This document shows positions 23,667 through 32,721 of a stretch of DNA of 64,000 nt, one piece after another (the stretch's first letter is position 1; each line of letters opens with the position of its first letter). The translations under genes were made by a program, and so were the position numbers. Under the pieces are notes generated by a model. The model worked only from the letters and a program-made list of their open reading frames with translations. It searched no databases and was not told the origin of the DNA. Location of the stretch: assembly GCA_036381015.1 (NCBI GenBank), contig DASVDR010000008.1, forward strand, positions 1-64,000. Reading direction: 5' to 3'. This stretch comes from Gammaproteobacteria bacterium. Its GTDB lineage: Bacteria; Pseudomonadota; Gammaproteobacteria; Steroidobacterales; Rariloculaceae.

Positions 23667-24947
23667 TCAGACCGGTTCGATCGGCAATCGGAATCCTGGG
23701 TAGACGAACGCTGGCGCAATCGTCCTGCAATCCGCCTCGCTCACGCCTTCTCGCCGCGCGATTGTGTACCAGCGATTGCGAACGTGGTTCTCGAGGTCAT
23801 CGATTATCGTTGCCGCCTCGCTCCGATCGAGCATGAAGCGCGCGCACTGCGACAGCAGATTCTCGGCGTTGGCATAGCGGCCCGCGTCGCCGATCGTCAA
23901 GGCAAGATCTCGACGCTCGGTGCTGACAGCCGGGAACGGCGTCAAATCGTAGGCAGGGGATAGCCGCCACTCACGCCCAGGGGCGAGGACTGCGTGATTC
24001 CGCGGATGATCGTCGGTGTTCGAGATCAGCGCGTTGAACACCATGCGCCTGAAGAGCTCGCGGGCGTCCTCGCGAGGCTTCGTACTCACCCGTCGAAGCT
24101 CTTCAACGAGAAGCGGATAGGACCAGCGGTCACGGTCGCGGTGTGAGTCTCCGGTCCGAAGGAGCGTGAGCGCGCTCAGCATCCGCGCGCGGGTGAAGCC
24201 GCTCGGCGTCGGTTCCCGATCGAAGCGCCTGACGAGCAGCACGTCGCGGCCGCCGATGTCGACGACGTGCGCCTCCGCGGAGTGGATGCCGCACTCCCGT
24301 GCGAGCTCGAGCATCGCGCGTTCGACACGCGCGTAGTTCCACTGGTCATCCGTGCGATTGAACTTCGCAACCCAAAGCAAGCCGTCGTCCTCGACCACCA
24401 CCTTCGGCCGCGCTCCGCCCATGGACGTCCCGAGCAGGAGCAGCTCTTCGACCTGAGCGAGCTCGGCATGTTGCGCATCGGCAAACACACCGCCGTCGGC
24501 GATCAACTGATCGGCGAGCGCCTGAAGGCGCGGCAGATCGACCGTGCGATTGAACGCTCGAAGCGGGGCGGGCGGCTCGACGTGCAGGCCGAATCCAAGG
24601 GCGCCGGCCCGATCATCAGGGGACTGGAGCAGATAGTCGAGCTCGCCTGGCTGAGCGAAGCCCACATGTTTCTCGATGACCCGTCGGCCCCAGTAATCAG
24701 GACCCGCGTCGCGGAGCGCGCCAAAGATCCCGTTGAGCCGTGTGGTCTCGAACGTGCCGGCGATGAGGGGAAGCTCGATGGGATCGATCGGTACCGCGTC
24801 TGGTCGCTCGAGATACCGCCGACCGTATACGAAGCGCCCTCGGGCCACGCCGCTACGGTTCACGTCGTGGACAAACCGGCCGGCGGTCACAAATTCATGT
24901 GAGCCCGGCAGCATCACGTAAACGTAGCACTCAGAAGTCATCGTCAA
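23667..24947 (-). CDS. hipA: HipA-type serine/threonine kinase toxin
   Basis: This 426-residue protein has the HipA N1 subdomain (GRFVYGRRYLERPDA) and kinase core. Visible motifs are the ejectable P-loop TSMGGARPKVVV, LWVAKFN with the ATP-binding Lys, the catalytic NTDDHPRNHAV and the metal-binding SPAYDLTPF. Classical HipA phosphorylates glutamyl-tRNA synthetase and causes dormancy; the target of this homologue is unknown. It overlaps the upstream hipB-like gene by 17 bp. All catalytic residues seem intact. Confidence 0.93.
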   Translation of the reverse strand: MTMTSECYVYVMLPGSHEFVTAGRFVHDVNRSGVARGRFVYGRRYLERPDAVPIDPIELPLIAGTFETTRLNGIFGALRDAGPDYWGRRVIEKHVGFAQPGELDYLLQSPDDRAGALGFGLHVEPPAPLRAFNRTVDLPRLQALADQLIADGGVFADAQHAELAQVEELLLLGTSMGGARPKVVVEDDGLLWVAKFNRTDDQWNYARVERAMLELARECGIHSAEAHVVDIGGRDVLLVRRFDREPTPSGFTRARMLSALTLLRTGDSHRDRDRWSYPLLVEELRRVSTKPREDARELFRRMVFNALISNTDDHPRNHAVLAPGREWRLSPAYDLTPFPAVSTERRDLALTIGDAGRYANAENLLSQCARFMLDRSEAATIIDDLENHVRNRWYTIARREGVSEADCRTIAPAFVYPGFRLPIEPV

Positions 24948-25272
24948 GGGCGTCGCGGCCGGTAGGGTAGGCCCGCTGGCGAGTGCTCAGCGCCCGCATT
25001 GCCTCTGGATCTCGAGCCGGATCCGCGAGGTCATCGATTTGCGAAAGCAGCCCGTACACCCAGAGCAGCCCGAGATAGACTCCAATCGCAGTGCCAGGCT
25101 TGCCGGCCTCCGCCGCCGCGACCGCGCGGCGGCCGACACCGAGCTTTGCGGCTACCTCGTCCATCGAGAGATTGCGCACGAGACGTGCCGTGCGCAGATT
25201 CGCACCGAGACGCTTGAGACGCGCCTCGACCTCGAAGGGAGGCGCCTTGAAGACGGCGTTGGCTTTCGACAC
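24931..25272 (-). CDS. hipB: HipB-like XRE antitoxin/regulator
   Basis: A 113-residue DNA-binding protein with a Cro/CI helix-turn-helix at about 20-70 (GANLRTARLVRNLSMDEVAAKL, then AVAAAEAGKPGTAI). The C-terminal tail (LSTRQRAYPTGRDALDDDF) is acidic at its end and could enter the HipA partner. It precedes and overlaps hipA, the normal HipBA order. A spaced inverted repeat lies immediately upstream and is the likely autoregulatory site. Confidence 0.85.
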   Translation of the reverse strand: MSKANAVFKAPPFEVEARLKRLGANLRTARLVRNLSMDEVAAKLGVGRRAVAAAEAGKPGTAIGVYLGLLWVYGLLSQIDDLADPARDPEAMRALSTRQRAYPTGRDALDDDF

Positions 25273-25276
25273 GGCG

Positions 25277-25318
25277 ACTTAAAACACCCGAAAGAGCCTA
25301 CTACGTACGTTTTAAAGT
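25277..25318. promoter_or_regulatory. Candidate HipB operator
   Basis: ACTTAAAAC at 25277-25285 and GTTTTAAAGT at 25309-25318 are inverted copies (one extra A) flanking an ACGTACGT palindrome at 25303-25310. They sit directly before the hipB start in the only AT-rich stretch nearby. Confidence 0.45.
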
Positions 25319-25574
25319 ATAGCAATCCGGGCCGGCGTACTGAAGGGTTGTACGCGTCCTCCACCAGCTCGAAGCGGCATCGGGTTTCGCGGACGCGCAA
25401 GAAGCAGCAGCGAGGCGCCGAAGTGCCCATCGTTCGACCGCAAGCCGTGCTAGGACGCAACAGGGCGTCAAACCTTGCCAATCTTGAGATAAGGCGAATG
25501 GAGGAAATCTCGCCGACCGCGATCACTTGATAGTATTTGCGAATCCGCAGAATTTGCTTGATCGGAGATTGTTG
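25319..25574. other. Intergenic region before the amidohydrolase
   Basis: The stretch between the hipB operator and the next gene contains short unrelated open frames only. I see no repeat, RNA or remnant in it. CGGAGATTG before 25575 is the ribosome site of the next gene. Confidence 0.4.
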
Positions 25575-26849
25575 ATGCGCCTTTCCCCTCTGGGGCCGGC
25601 CCTGCTGTTGGCCGCCGCCGCATTCGTACGTGTCGCCTCGGCTCAGGACGAGCCGGCCGACTCCTTCGTGATTCGCGACGTCCGGCTCTTCGACGGTGCG
25701 CGGGTGATCGAGCATCGGAGCGTCGTCGTCATCGACGGGGAGATCGCTCGCATCGGAGGCCCGGAGCTCGATGACCGCGGGCTGGATGTGGTCGACGGGA
25801 ACGGACGGACGCTCCTTCCGGGGCTGTTCGACGCGCACGTCCACGTCCCAGGGTTCGACCCGGCGGCCGCGCTCGCGCAGAGCGCGGCTTTCGGCGTCAC
25901 CACGGTGATCGACATGTTCAGCGCGGGCGAGTCGCTCGAAAAGATCAAGCAGCTCGAGTCCGTGGACGACCCCAGGTATGCCGCGGTGCTGACCGCGGGC
26001 ACCGGAGCCACCGCGCCGGGCGGTCACCCGTCGCAAATGATGCCGACGCGTTTCGAGACGATCGAGGCGCCCGAGGAGGCGCAGGCGTTCGTCGACGCCC
26101 GGATCGCGGAGGGATCGGATTTCATCAAGATCATCTACGACGATCTGCGCGACGGCGATCAGTCACGTCCGATGATCGACCGGGCGACGCTGGAGGCGGT
26201 CGTTGAGGCGGCGCATCGACGCGGCATGATGGCGATTGCGCATATCGCCACGGAGACTCAGGCAAGGGAGGCGATCGAGGCCGGGGTCGACGGCCTCGCG
26301 CATCTCTTCAACGGCGCTCGTGCGCCGGCCGATTTCGGGAGCTTCGCGGCCCGACACGAGGTTTTCGTCATTCCGACAATCACGGTGCTGCATCTGCGCT
26401 GCGGCAGATCCGACGGTCCGGCCATGGTCCAAGATCAACGTCTCGCCTCGCTCATAGCGCCCCAGTGGAGGGCCGCCGCCGGGGCGTCGTTTCCGGGCGC
26501 TCAGTCCTGCGCGTCGATCGAGGCGACTCTCCGGCAGCTGGCCGACGCAGAGGTGCCGATGTTGACCGGCACCGATGCCGCGGTTCCCGGCACCGCATAC
26601 GGCGCGTCCGTCCATGTCGAGATGGCTTCAATGGTCGAGTACGGGCTGTCGCCGATCGATGCGCTGACCGCGGCGACCTCCGCGCCGGCCAGTGCCTTTC
26701 GATTGAGCGATCGCGGATCGATCGCGCCGGGAATGCGCGCCGACTTGCTCTTGGTCGAAGGCGATCCGACCGAGGACATCACGGACACGCGAAACATCGT
26801 GCAGGTCTGGAAGAAGGGTGTACCGGTGCGGCGGGAACGGCCGCAATAG
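25575..26849 (+). CDS. Secreted amidohydrolase (imidazolonepropionase-like)
   Basis: The 424-residue enzyme has a signal peptide (LLLAAAAFVRVASA). It shows the amidohydrolase metal motif LLPGLFDAHVHV, then FIKIIYDD (Lys ligand), MAIAHIATETQAREAIEAG (His), HLFNG and the late Asp in MLTGTDAAVPGT. The end RADLLLVEGDPTEDI is typical. It most resembles exported relatives of imidazolonepropionase that cleave cyclic imides or dipeptides; the true substrate is unknown. It starts at ATG 25575, giving a signal peptide and a GGAG site. Confidence 0.9.
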   Translation: MRLSPLGPALLLAAAAFVRVASAQDEPADSFVIRDVRLFDGARVIEHRSVVVIDGEIARIGGPELDDRGLDVVDGNGRTLLPGLFDAHVHVPGFDPAAALAQSAAFGVTTVIDMFSAGESLEKIKQLESVDDPRYAAVLTAGTGATAPGGHPSQMMPTRFETIEAPEEAQAFVDARIAEGSDFIKIIYDDLRDGDQSRPMIDRATLEAVVEAAHRRGMMAIAHIATETQAREAIEAGVDGLAHLFNGARAPADFGSFAARHEVFVIPTITVLHLRCGRSDGPAMVQDQRLASLIAPQWRAAAGASFPGAQSCASIEATLRQLADAEVPMLTGTDAAVPGTAYGASVHVEMASMVEYGLSPIDALTAATSAPASAFRLSDRGSIAPGMRADLLLVEGDPTEDITDTRNIVQVWKKGVPVRRERPQ

Positions 26850-26861
26850 GGGGCCCCCGCG

Positions 26862-27391
26862 CCGCCGCCGCGATCGTGGCTGCGAGCGCCGCGACGTAGG
26901 CGACAGGGTCCAGCGGCCCGACGCCGAACAACAACGACGTCATCAACCGTGCCAGCACGCCGGCCGCGACGAGGCCCGCGACGGCACCTCCGGCACTCAA
27001 CGCGAGCCCCTGAAACACGAACATTCCCGCGAGCTGCTTGGGCTCGGCGCCGAGGGCCGAGCGAATTCCGATTTCGCGTGCTCGCTGCGCGACGACGTAG
27101 GCGACGACACCGTAGATCCAGACGATCCCGAGCACCAATGCCATGCCGCCGGCGATCGCGAGCAGCACCAGCACGAACGAGGTGCGCTCGAGCGAGCCCG
27201 AGTACAGGTCGGCCATCGTGCGCACGTGCGTGACGGGAAGACTCGCATTCACCGACCAAACGGCGTGCCGAACCTCCTCCATGAAGCTCGCCGTGCCAGC
27301 GCGCGATCTCGTCGACGATGTCGGCCTCGCGCTCCGGCTTCAAATCGAGCGGCTTGAGCCGCGCGCGGCCTTCGCTCTGCCAGTCATGCAT
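26862..27391 (-). pseudogene. ADOP-type (MacB/FtsX) permease with internal deletion
   Basis: The start at 27391 (MHDWQSEGRARLKPLDLKPE, then READIVDEIA) is the N-terminus of an ADOP-type permease. After about 30 residues the frame is lost and the sequence jumps to a C-terminal part in another frame from 27282: VNASLPVTHVRTM, a membrane segment, AQRAREIGIRSALGAEP, LLFGVGPLDPVAYV. The final PARRAA segment is missing too. The gene starts inside the end of padR (8 bp overlap), the normal PadR-permease coupling, so a real operon has decayed by deletion of most of the ABC permease. Confidence 0.75.
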
Positions 27392-27737
27392 GCTCGGCTC
27401 TCGTGATCCTCCGTACGGCCTCGACGAACGTCTCCCAGGTCTTGATTTGCGCGGCGAGCACGCGGCGGCCCTGCGCCGTCACCTTGTAGAAGCGGCGCCG
27501 CCGCTCGCCGGGCTTCTCGACCCACGTTCCTTTGATCCAACCGCGTTCCTCGAGCCGATACAGCAGCGGATACAGCGAATCGATGTGGAACGTGATGAGC
27601 CCGCCGGAGCGGATGTGAATCAGCTTGCTGAGCTCGTAGCCGTGGCGTGGCCGCGCCTCGAGCAGCGAGAGGATCAGCAGCTCGGCGGAGCCCTTCTTCA
27701 GTTCGCGGTCGAACGCGCGCGTGTCGATATCTGCCAT
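27384..27737 (-). CDS. PadR-family regulator
   Basis: The 117-residue winged-helix protein carries KGSAELLILSLLEARPRHGYEL, TFHIDSLYPLLYRLEERGWI and GERRRRFYKVTAQGRRVL, the full PadR signature. In this subgroup PadR normally represses a downstream ADOP permease; here that permease is collapsed. The protein itself looks intact. A 17 bp dyad sits 10 bp upstream of its start. Confidence 0.92.
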   Translation of the reverse strand: MADIDTRAFDRELKKGSAELLILSLLEARPRHGYELSKLIHIRSGGLITFHIDSLYPLLYRLEERGWIKGTWVEKPGERRRRFYKVTAQGRRVLAAQIKTWETFVEAVRRITRAEHA

Positions 27738-27746
27738 AGCCAGATA

Positions 27747-27763
27747 CTATACGCCGGATATAG
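27747..27763. promoter_or_regulatory. Candidate PadR operator
   Basis: CTATACGCCGGATATAG is a near-palindrome with CTATA/TATAG arms immediately upstream of padR. The TATA-type arms also resemble -10 elements, so bound PadR would occlude its own promoter. Confidence 0.45.
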
Positions 27764-27868
27764 GCCGTCAAAACGGTGGACGGCTCAAGCCATCGTCCCG
27801 GAGCTTCCACGGCGCTCCTGTCGCCTCCTCGTGCCGTATCATGGCGGGCGGCAGACGAAAGGCGCCCG

Positions 27869-28642
27869 ATGATCAGGACGGTTACGGCAACCCGGTACGT
27901 GACGCCGCTGCGCGAGGGCGGCTCGCTGCCTGCGATCGTCGAGGCGGACGACGACGGCATGTACGTGCTGAAGTTCCGCGGCGCGGGCCAAGGGCCGAAG
28001 GCGCTGATCGCCGAGCTCGTGGCCGGCGAGATCGGCCGCGCGTTGGGCCTTGCCGTGCCGGAGATCGTGTTCGTCGAGCTCGACGGCGACCTCGCCCGCA
28101 CCGAGCCGGATCCGGAGATCCAGGATCTGATTAAGGCGAGCGCCGGCCTCAACGTCGCGCTCGATTATCTGCCCGGCGCCGTCGCTTTCGACCCGGTGTC
28201 CGACCGGCCGTCGGCCGAGCTCGCATCGGCGATCGTGTGGTTCGACGCCTACGTGACGAATGTCGATCGAACCCCGCGCAACACGAACATCCTCACGTGG
28301 CACGACCGGCTTTGGCTGATAGACCACGGCTCGGCGCTGTACTTTCATCACGATTCGGCCGGGGACCCGATTGCGCACAGCCGCACGCCGTTCACGAGGA
28401 TCAGGGATCATGTGATGCTGCCGTTCGCGAGCGCGCTGCCCGATACGAATGCCGAGCTCGCGGCGCATCTCGATGACGAGACGATCCGCCGCATCGTAGC
28501 GGTGATACCCGAGGTCTGGCTCCTTACCGGTGAGATCGCACCGGACGCGATGCGGCAAATCTATGTTCAGTATCTTTCGAGCCGGCTGACGGCCCGGCAC
28601 GTTTTCCTCGAAGAGGCCATTCGTGCACGCTCACACCTATGA
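27869..28642 (+). CDS. HipA-like kinase domain protein
   Basis: The 257-residue protein is a single HipA-like kinase domain: MYVLKFRGAGQGPKALIAEL (nucleotide-binding Lys region), VVFDAY-type VWFDAYVTNVDRTPRNTNIL (catalytic Asp/Asn) and LWLIDHGSALYF (metal Asp). It lacks the N1 subdomain of classical HipA. The next gene overlaps it by 20 bp and encodes DUF3037, its usual partner. The pair is distinct from the HipBA genes 3 kb away. Function unknown. Confidence 0.85.
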   Translation: MIRTVTATRYVTPLREGGSLPAIVEADDDGMYVLKFRGAGQGPKALIAELVAGEIGRALGLAVPEIVFVELDGDLARTEPDPEIQDLIKASAGLNVALDYLPGAVAFDPVSDRPSAELASAIVWFDAYVTNVDRTPRNTNILTWHDRLWLIDHGSALYFHHDSAGDPIAHSRTPFTRIRDHVMLPFASALPDTNAELAAHLDDETIRRIVAVIPEVWLLTGEIAPDAMRQIYVQYLSSRLTARHVFLEEAIRARSHL

Positions 28643-29018
28643 CTATGCGGTGATCCGCGTCGTGCCGAAAGTCGAGCGCGCCGAGTTCGTCAACGCCGGC
28701 GTCATCCTGTCGTGTCCGAGCCTCGATTACCTCGATGCGCTGATCGAGCTCGACGAAGACCGGGTTCTCGCACTCGATCCCACGATCGATCTCGAGACGG
28801 TCAAGCGTCACCTCGACGCGATCCCGGTCATCTGCAAAGGCGGCGACGCGGCCGGTGCGATCGGCCGTCTGTCGCCGCGCGAGCGCTTTCACTGGCTGGT
28901 CGCGCCGCGCAGCACGATCATACAAGTCTCGCCGGTGCACACCGGACGTTGCAGCGATCCGGCGAAAGCGCTCGAGCGGCTGCTCGAGACCATGGTGCGC
29001 GTGCCTCCTCACAGATAG
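28623..29018 (+). CDS. DUF3037 protein
   Basis: A 131-residue protein with the DUF3037 signature YDYAVIRVVPKVERAEFVN followed by AGVILSCPSLDYLDA. The gene begins with GTG inside the end of the HipA-like kinase gene (20 bp overlap), so the two are translationally coupled and probably act together. Whether DUF3037 is an antitoxin, substrate or scaffold for the kinase is not established. Confidence 0.88.
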   Translation: MHAHTYDYAVIRVVPKVERAEFVNAGVILSCPSLDYLDALIELDEDRVLALDPTIDLETVKRHLDAIPVICKGGDAAGAIGRLSPRERFHWLVAPRSTIIQVSPVHTGRCSDPAKALERLLETMVRVPPHR

Positions 29019-29250
29019 GAGCCCGTCCGACGGCCTTCCGAGTTGCGCTCGCGCGCGACCCGGCTTGCTCGGTCGCCACCCGGCCGAAAGGTTCTGATGT
29101 CTCGGAAGATGGATGCGACGGCGGTATCGGACTCCGGCGCGAGTGACCGGTGGGCGACCCGCCGGCTGGCTCTAACCTGGCGGTCGAAGCGCGTGGCGTA
29201 CAATAGCGAGAACGCGCGTGGCCGCCATGCGCCACGACTCCGAGGTGATC

Positions 29251-29631
29251 ATGCATCGCTCCCGACTGTGTGCAATTCTCATCGACTGCAACACGCCCGA
29301 CATCGACGCGGGCGCCCGTTTCTGGGCCGACGCGCTCGGGCGCCCGGTGGATCCCGACCATCCCGGCACGCGCGACAACTACCGTATGCTGGAGACGCCG
29401 CCAAACGAGCCCATCGTGCAAATTCAACGCGTAGAGCACGAGAGCCGGGTTCACATCGACATCGAGACCGACGACATCCCGGCCGAGGTGGCCCGCCTGG
29501 AGAAGCTCGGCGCTCGCGTCGTGAACCGCCTGGAGCGTTGGGTCGTGATGCAGGCACCGACCGGGCAACGATTCTGCGTAGTCCGCGTCCAGCGGCCGGG
29601 TTGGCCGAAGAACGCCAACGAGTGGAGTTGA
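29251..29631 (+). CDS. VOC-family (glyoxalase-like) protein
   Basis: The 126-residue protein has the beta-alpha-beta-beta-beta repeat pattern of a VOC domain: ILIDCNTPDIDAGARFWADAL, VHIDIETDDIPAEVARLEKLGA and MQAPTGQRFCVV. It is of the glyoxalase-like_6 type; metal ligands and substrate cannot be assigned. ATG 29251 follows GAGGTGAT. It stands alone between the DUF3037 gene and a permease remnant. Confidence 0.82.
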   Translation: MHRSRLCAILIDCNTPDIDAGARFWADALGRPVDPDHPGTRDNYRMLETPPNEPIVQIQRVEHESRVHIDIETDDIPAEVARLEKLGARVVNRLERWVVMQAPTGQRFCVVRVQRPGWPKNANEWS

Positions 29632-29863
29632 CGCGCCCCTCGGCCGATCCCGGTATCGGGACGCTAACGGCGATTGCGGGACGGCCGCGCCGAGTGCAAC
29701 ACTCCCGTCGTTTGATCCCTTTCAGCTACATCAACGGCTTAAGCGGTTCGCCTGCGTTGGCACGTCCGTTGCGTGAACGGACGGCCATTTCGGCGAAGTC
29801 CCGTCGGTCGGCTCGCCCGCCCGCTCGGAATCGTCAGGCGGCATCGGGAGGAAATCCGTCGCT

Positions 29864-30097
29864 ATGACCTCCGTCGTCCACGCGCTGCGCCAGATCAGGC
29901 TGCGCCCGGGCCTTTCGGCTATCGTGATTCTGATGCTCGCGATCGGCATCGGCGCGTCGACTGCGGTGTTCTCGGTTTTTCACGAGATCCTGCTTCGGCC
30001 GCTGCCGGTGCTTGCGGCCGTCGTGCTCGGCACGGGCTACCTGCCGGCGCGTCGCGCCTCGAATCTCGCGCCAATGGACGCGCTGCGCCATGAATAG
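29864..30097 (+). pseudogene. Collapsed ADOP permease, in-frame internal deletion
   Basis: The 77-residue frame joins the N-terminal part of an ADOP permease (LRPGLSAIVILMLAIGIGAS, TAVFSVFHEILLRPLP) directly to its C-terminus (GTGYLPARRASNLAPMDALRHE). Full-length members have about 800 residues. The reading frame is intact, so a mini-protein with one or two membrane helices could be made, but the periplasmic domain and most helices are gone. No ATPase gene is adjacent. Confidence 0.75.
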
Positions 30098-30153
30098 CAC
30101 AGTTATCTGCCCTCGCGCTCGTCTCGATCGCGATGACTCGAGCGGAAGCGCAT

Positions 30154-32268
30154 TCATTGAAGGATAATCGGAAGCGTGCCTGACGGGCTCGAACGAGCGT
30201 GGGCCTCGATCAGCAGCTCCGCGCGCGCAATCGCTGTTGAATCGGTCATGAACCTCTCGACGAGCTCTCGCGCCGCCTCCTCGTCACGCACCAGCACGTT
30301 GTTCAGACTTGCCAGGATCGCGTCGTCGCGAGCCTTGTCGGAGGCGAACGCCTCGAGCAACGAGTGATCGAAGGTCCTCCCGGCCGATTCGAACCACCAC
30401 AATCTGCCGAGAGCTTTGTCCCGAGCTTCGCCAGGAGGTAGGCCGAGCGCCCAGCTTCGCGCCGCAACGGCGTCCCGCCGCACCCACTCGGAGACCACCG
30501 CCTCCGCTGCGACGCCCTTGAGCTTCGGATCCTGAAACGTGCCGACCCAGCCGGCGGCGGCCTCGAATCCCTCCTGAATCCATGCGAACGCCAACCCGCC
30601 CACGGCGCGGGAGGCGTACTCGGAGGCGGCGTCGAGCTCGGCGACCAGGCGCGTGGCGGCCGTCAGGTCGTATGTTGCAGCGTACTCGACGAGCGCAACG
30701 ACTGCGGCCTCGTAGCCGGGCCGGCCGCGCCGCCCCAGAATCCACTGCAGAGCTCCATCGGGATCCGTGTGCGCATAGCGACTGATCACGGCGTGCGTCC
30801 ACTGAGCGATCGACTCCTCCGGAACGCGGTCCGTATAGGCGAGCGCGAGGGCGAGGTCCAGGTCCGCCACGTGAGGAGCGATCTGCGCGAACAGCTGCGG
30901 ATCGATGCGATCCTTTTGCGACGTCAACCACGCGATCGCGCCCGAAGGGTCGGCTCGGGTCCAGGCGTCCGCGAGCGCCTGCATGGCATGGTTTCTGAGC
31001 TCGCCGTCGTTCAAATCGAATACACGCTGCGCGAGAGATGCCGCGTCGGTGCTGTTCGCGGCGTGCTGGAAAACCGCATCGAACGCGAAGTACTGCACCT
31101 CTGCACCCAGGGACAGCGCGAGATCCACCGCGCGCTCCGGATCGATTTGTGCGACGCCCGCCAGGGCCGCATGGATCACCGGCGCGTCGCCCGTGCGTCT
31201 CGCCCAATCGAATGCCTCATCCGGATGGAGCCGCGCGTAGCCTTCCGCGATGGCCGCGTATAGATCCCGGCGCTGCGCGTTGCTCGTCGCCCGGCGCTCG
31301 ACCATCTCGATCGCTCGAAGGGGATCGTCGGCGGCGAGGCGCCTCAGGGCCACGCGCCGTACCCGCTCGGCGGGTTCGTGCGCGAGACCGTCCGCCAACT
31401 CGATGAGGCGCAAAGGCGAGATTGCGTCGAAGGGGCGGCCGAACATGTCGACCGAGCTCATGAGCCGCTCCTGCGATAAGGCATCGAAGGTCGCGACATA
31501 CTGCAACATTGCCTCGCCGTCGGTTCTCATCCAGGTCGACAGCACGACCCCTTCGTAGGCCGACCTCAAGTTGCGATCGCGGATCGAAGCCGACGCCGAC
31601 AACGCCCCGGCCGGATCCGCTTCCGCCCAGACGATTCCGACTTGTTGCACGAGCCGGAAGCGCACGTCCTCCGCTTCGAATGCCAGTGCATCCTCGAGCG
31701 CCGCGGCCGGATCGGCCGGAGCCGACGCGAGGATCGCATCGGCGCGTACCCATTTCCGATCCGCCACCGGCAGGGCAGCCAGGATGCGCCTTGCGATGCG
31801 CTCGTCGCCTTCGATCGTGTGGAGGAGCGCCGTCGCGACGCTCCGGCCGTCGCCGCGGTCTTCGATCTCACGCAGCGCGGCGAGCACGGCATCGGTCTCG
31901 GGGCGAATCCACTCCGTATAAAAAGAGACGAGCACTGCGCGTTCGACGTCGAGCTCACGAACGGCGCGCAGCGCGGCGTCGATGTCGAGCTCGGCGTAGC
32001 GCGTCAGCAATGCGTGCAACAGCAGTCGTCCGGACGGTGTGCGGATCGAAGCCGCGTCGCGCAGCAGCGCGTCGAGCTCGAAGAGCGTCGCGGAAGCGGC
32101 GAGCTGGTATGTCTGCATGGCGTCCTCGACGCCCGGCGGTTCGGTCCGGCGGAGCGCCGGCAAACGCGCTCGGATGCTGCTCGGAAGGTCGCGGCCGTCT
32201 TCGTCCAGGATCGTTGTCGGCCCGTTGCCCGAGTGACTGCAGATCGAACGGACCAACGCCGATACCAT
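30154..32268 (-). CDS. Large alpha-solenoid repeat protein
   Basis: The 704-residue protein consists of about 35-residue helical repeats with a recurrent W-x-R/E-x-DP-x-A/G-A core: VWAEADPAGALSA, AWTRADPSGAIAWL, RYAHTDPDGALQWIL, EWVRRDAVAARSWAL. No signal peptide is visible, although similar proteins are usually exported. The listed start lies only 24 bp from the divergent gene, leaving little room for a promoter; an internal start such as MQTYQLAAS (32115) or a lost N-terminus is possible. A short copy of one repeat occurs at 36648. Function unknown. Confidence 0.75.
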   Translation of the reverse strand: MVSALVRSICSHSGNGPTTILDEDGRDLPSSIRARLPALRRTEPPGVEDAMQTYQLAASATLFELDALLRDAASIRTPSGRLLLHALLTRYAELDIDAALRAVRELDVERAVLVSFYTEWIRPETDAVLAALREIEDRGDGRSVATALLHTIEGDERIARRILAALPVADRKWVRADAILASAPADPAAALEDALAFEAEDVRFRLVQQVGIVWAEADPAGALSASASIRDRNLRSAYEGVVLSTWMRTDGEAMLQYVATFDALSQERLMSSVDMFGRPFDAISPLRLIELADGLAHEPAERVRRVALRRLAADDPLRAIEMVERRATSNAQRRDLYAAIAEGYARLHPDEAFDWARRTGDAPVIHAALAGVAQIDPERAVDLALSLGAEVQYFAFDAVFQHAANSTDAASLAQRVFDLNDGELRNHAMQALADAWTRADPSGAIAWLTSQKDRIDPQLFAQIAPHVADLDLALALAYTDRVPEESIAQWTHAVISRYAHTDPDGALQWILGRRGRPGYEAAVVALVEYAATYDLTAATRLVAELDAASEYASRAVGGLAFAWIQEGFEAAAGWVGTFQDPKLKGVAAEAVVSEWVRRDAVAARSWALGLPPGEARDKALGRLWWFESAGRTFDHSLLEAFASDKARDDAILASLNNVLVRDEEAARELVERFMTDSTAIARAELLIEAHARSSPSGTLPIILQ

Positions 32269-32292
32269 AATCCTGACAGGAGGCTTGTAGCG

Positions 32293-32721
32293 ATGAGTGG
32301 CGACGCGAGCATTAAGTCGACATGGACTTCGATTTTCTCGCGGAAGGGTGGCTCAGATACCAGGATCCGCATGTGGGAAGACTGGGATGACGAGAGCAGA
32401 ACCGAAGCTCTTCGCAGCATCAATCTCCAATCTGGAGAGCTTCCCGTTGTGCTGGCCAAGTCTCCGCTCGGCGCTCCGATCGTGCTCACGACTCGTCGGC
32501 TGTTTTGCTTGCCGGATGTCGCAGCCGTGCGAGATATCGTCAGTGTCAAACCACGCGAATTTACCAAGAAGAGCAAGGATCAGCTCAACGAGCTCAATGT
32601 CGAATTGGAGTCCGGAAAGACGCTTCGTATCTCAGCCGCGTCTGGACCATCATACTTCGCGCTCTGGAATGTATTACTGCACATCTCTAAGGGCAACGCT
32701 CGAAGACGATTAGCCTCGTGA
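32293..32721 (+). CDS. Hypothetical protein, PH-like fold
   Basis: A 142-residue protein with a strand-rich core (GELPVVLAKSPLGAPIVLTTRRLFCL, VRDIVSVKPREF, KTLRISAASGPSYFALWNVL) ending in an amphipathic helix. This order of seven strands and a helix resembles bacterial PH-like domains (YokE/bPH type); this is inference from pattern only. AGGAGG lies about 11 bp before the ATG, although the divergent solenoid gene begins 24 bp away. Confidence 0.6.
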   Translation: MSGDASIKSTWTSIFSRKGGSDTRIRMWEDWDDESRTEALRSINLQSGELPVVLAKSPLGAPIVLTTRRLFCLPDVAAVRDIVSVKPREFTKKSKDQLNELNVELESGKTLRISAASGPSYFALWNVLLHISKGNARRRLAS

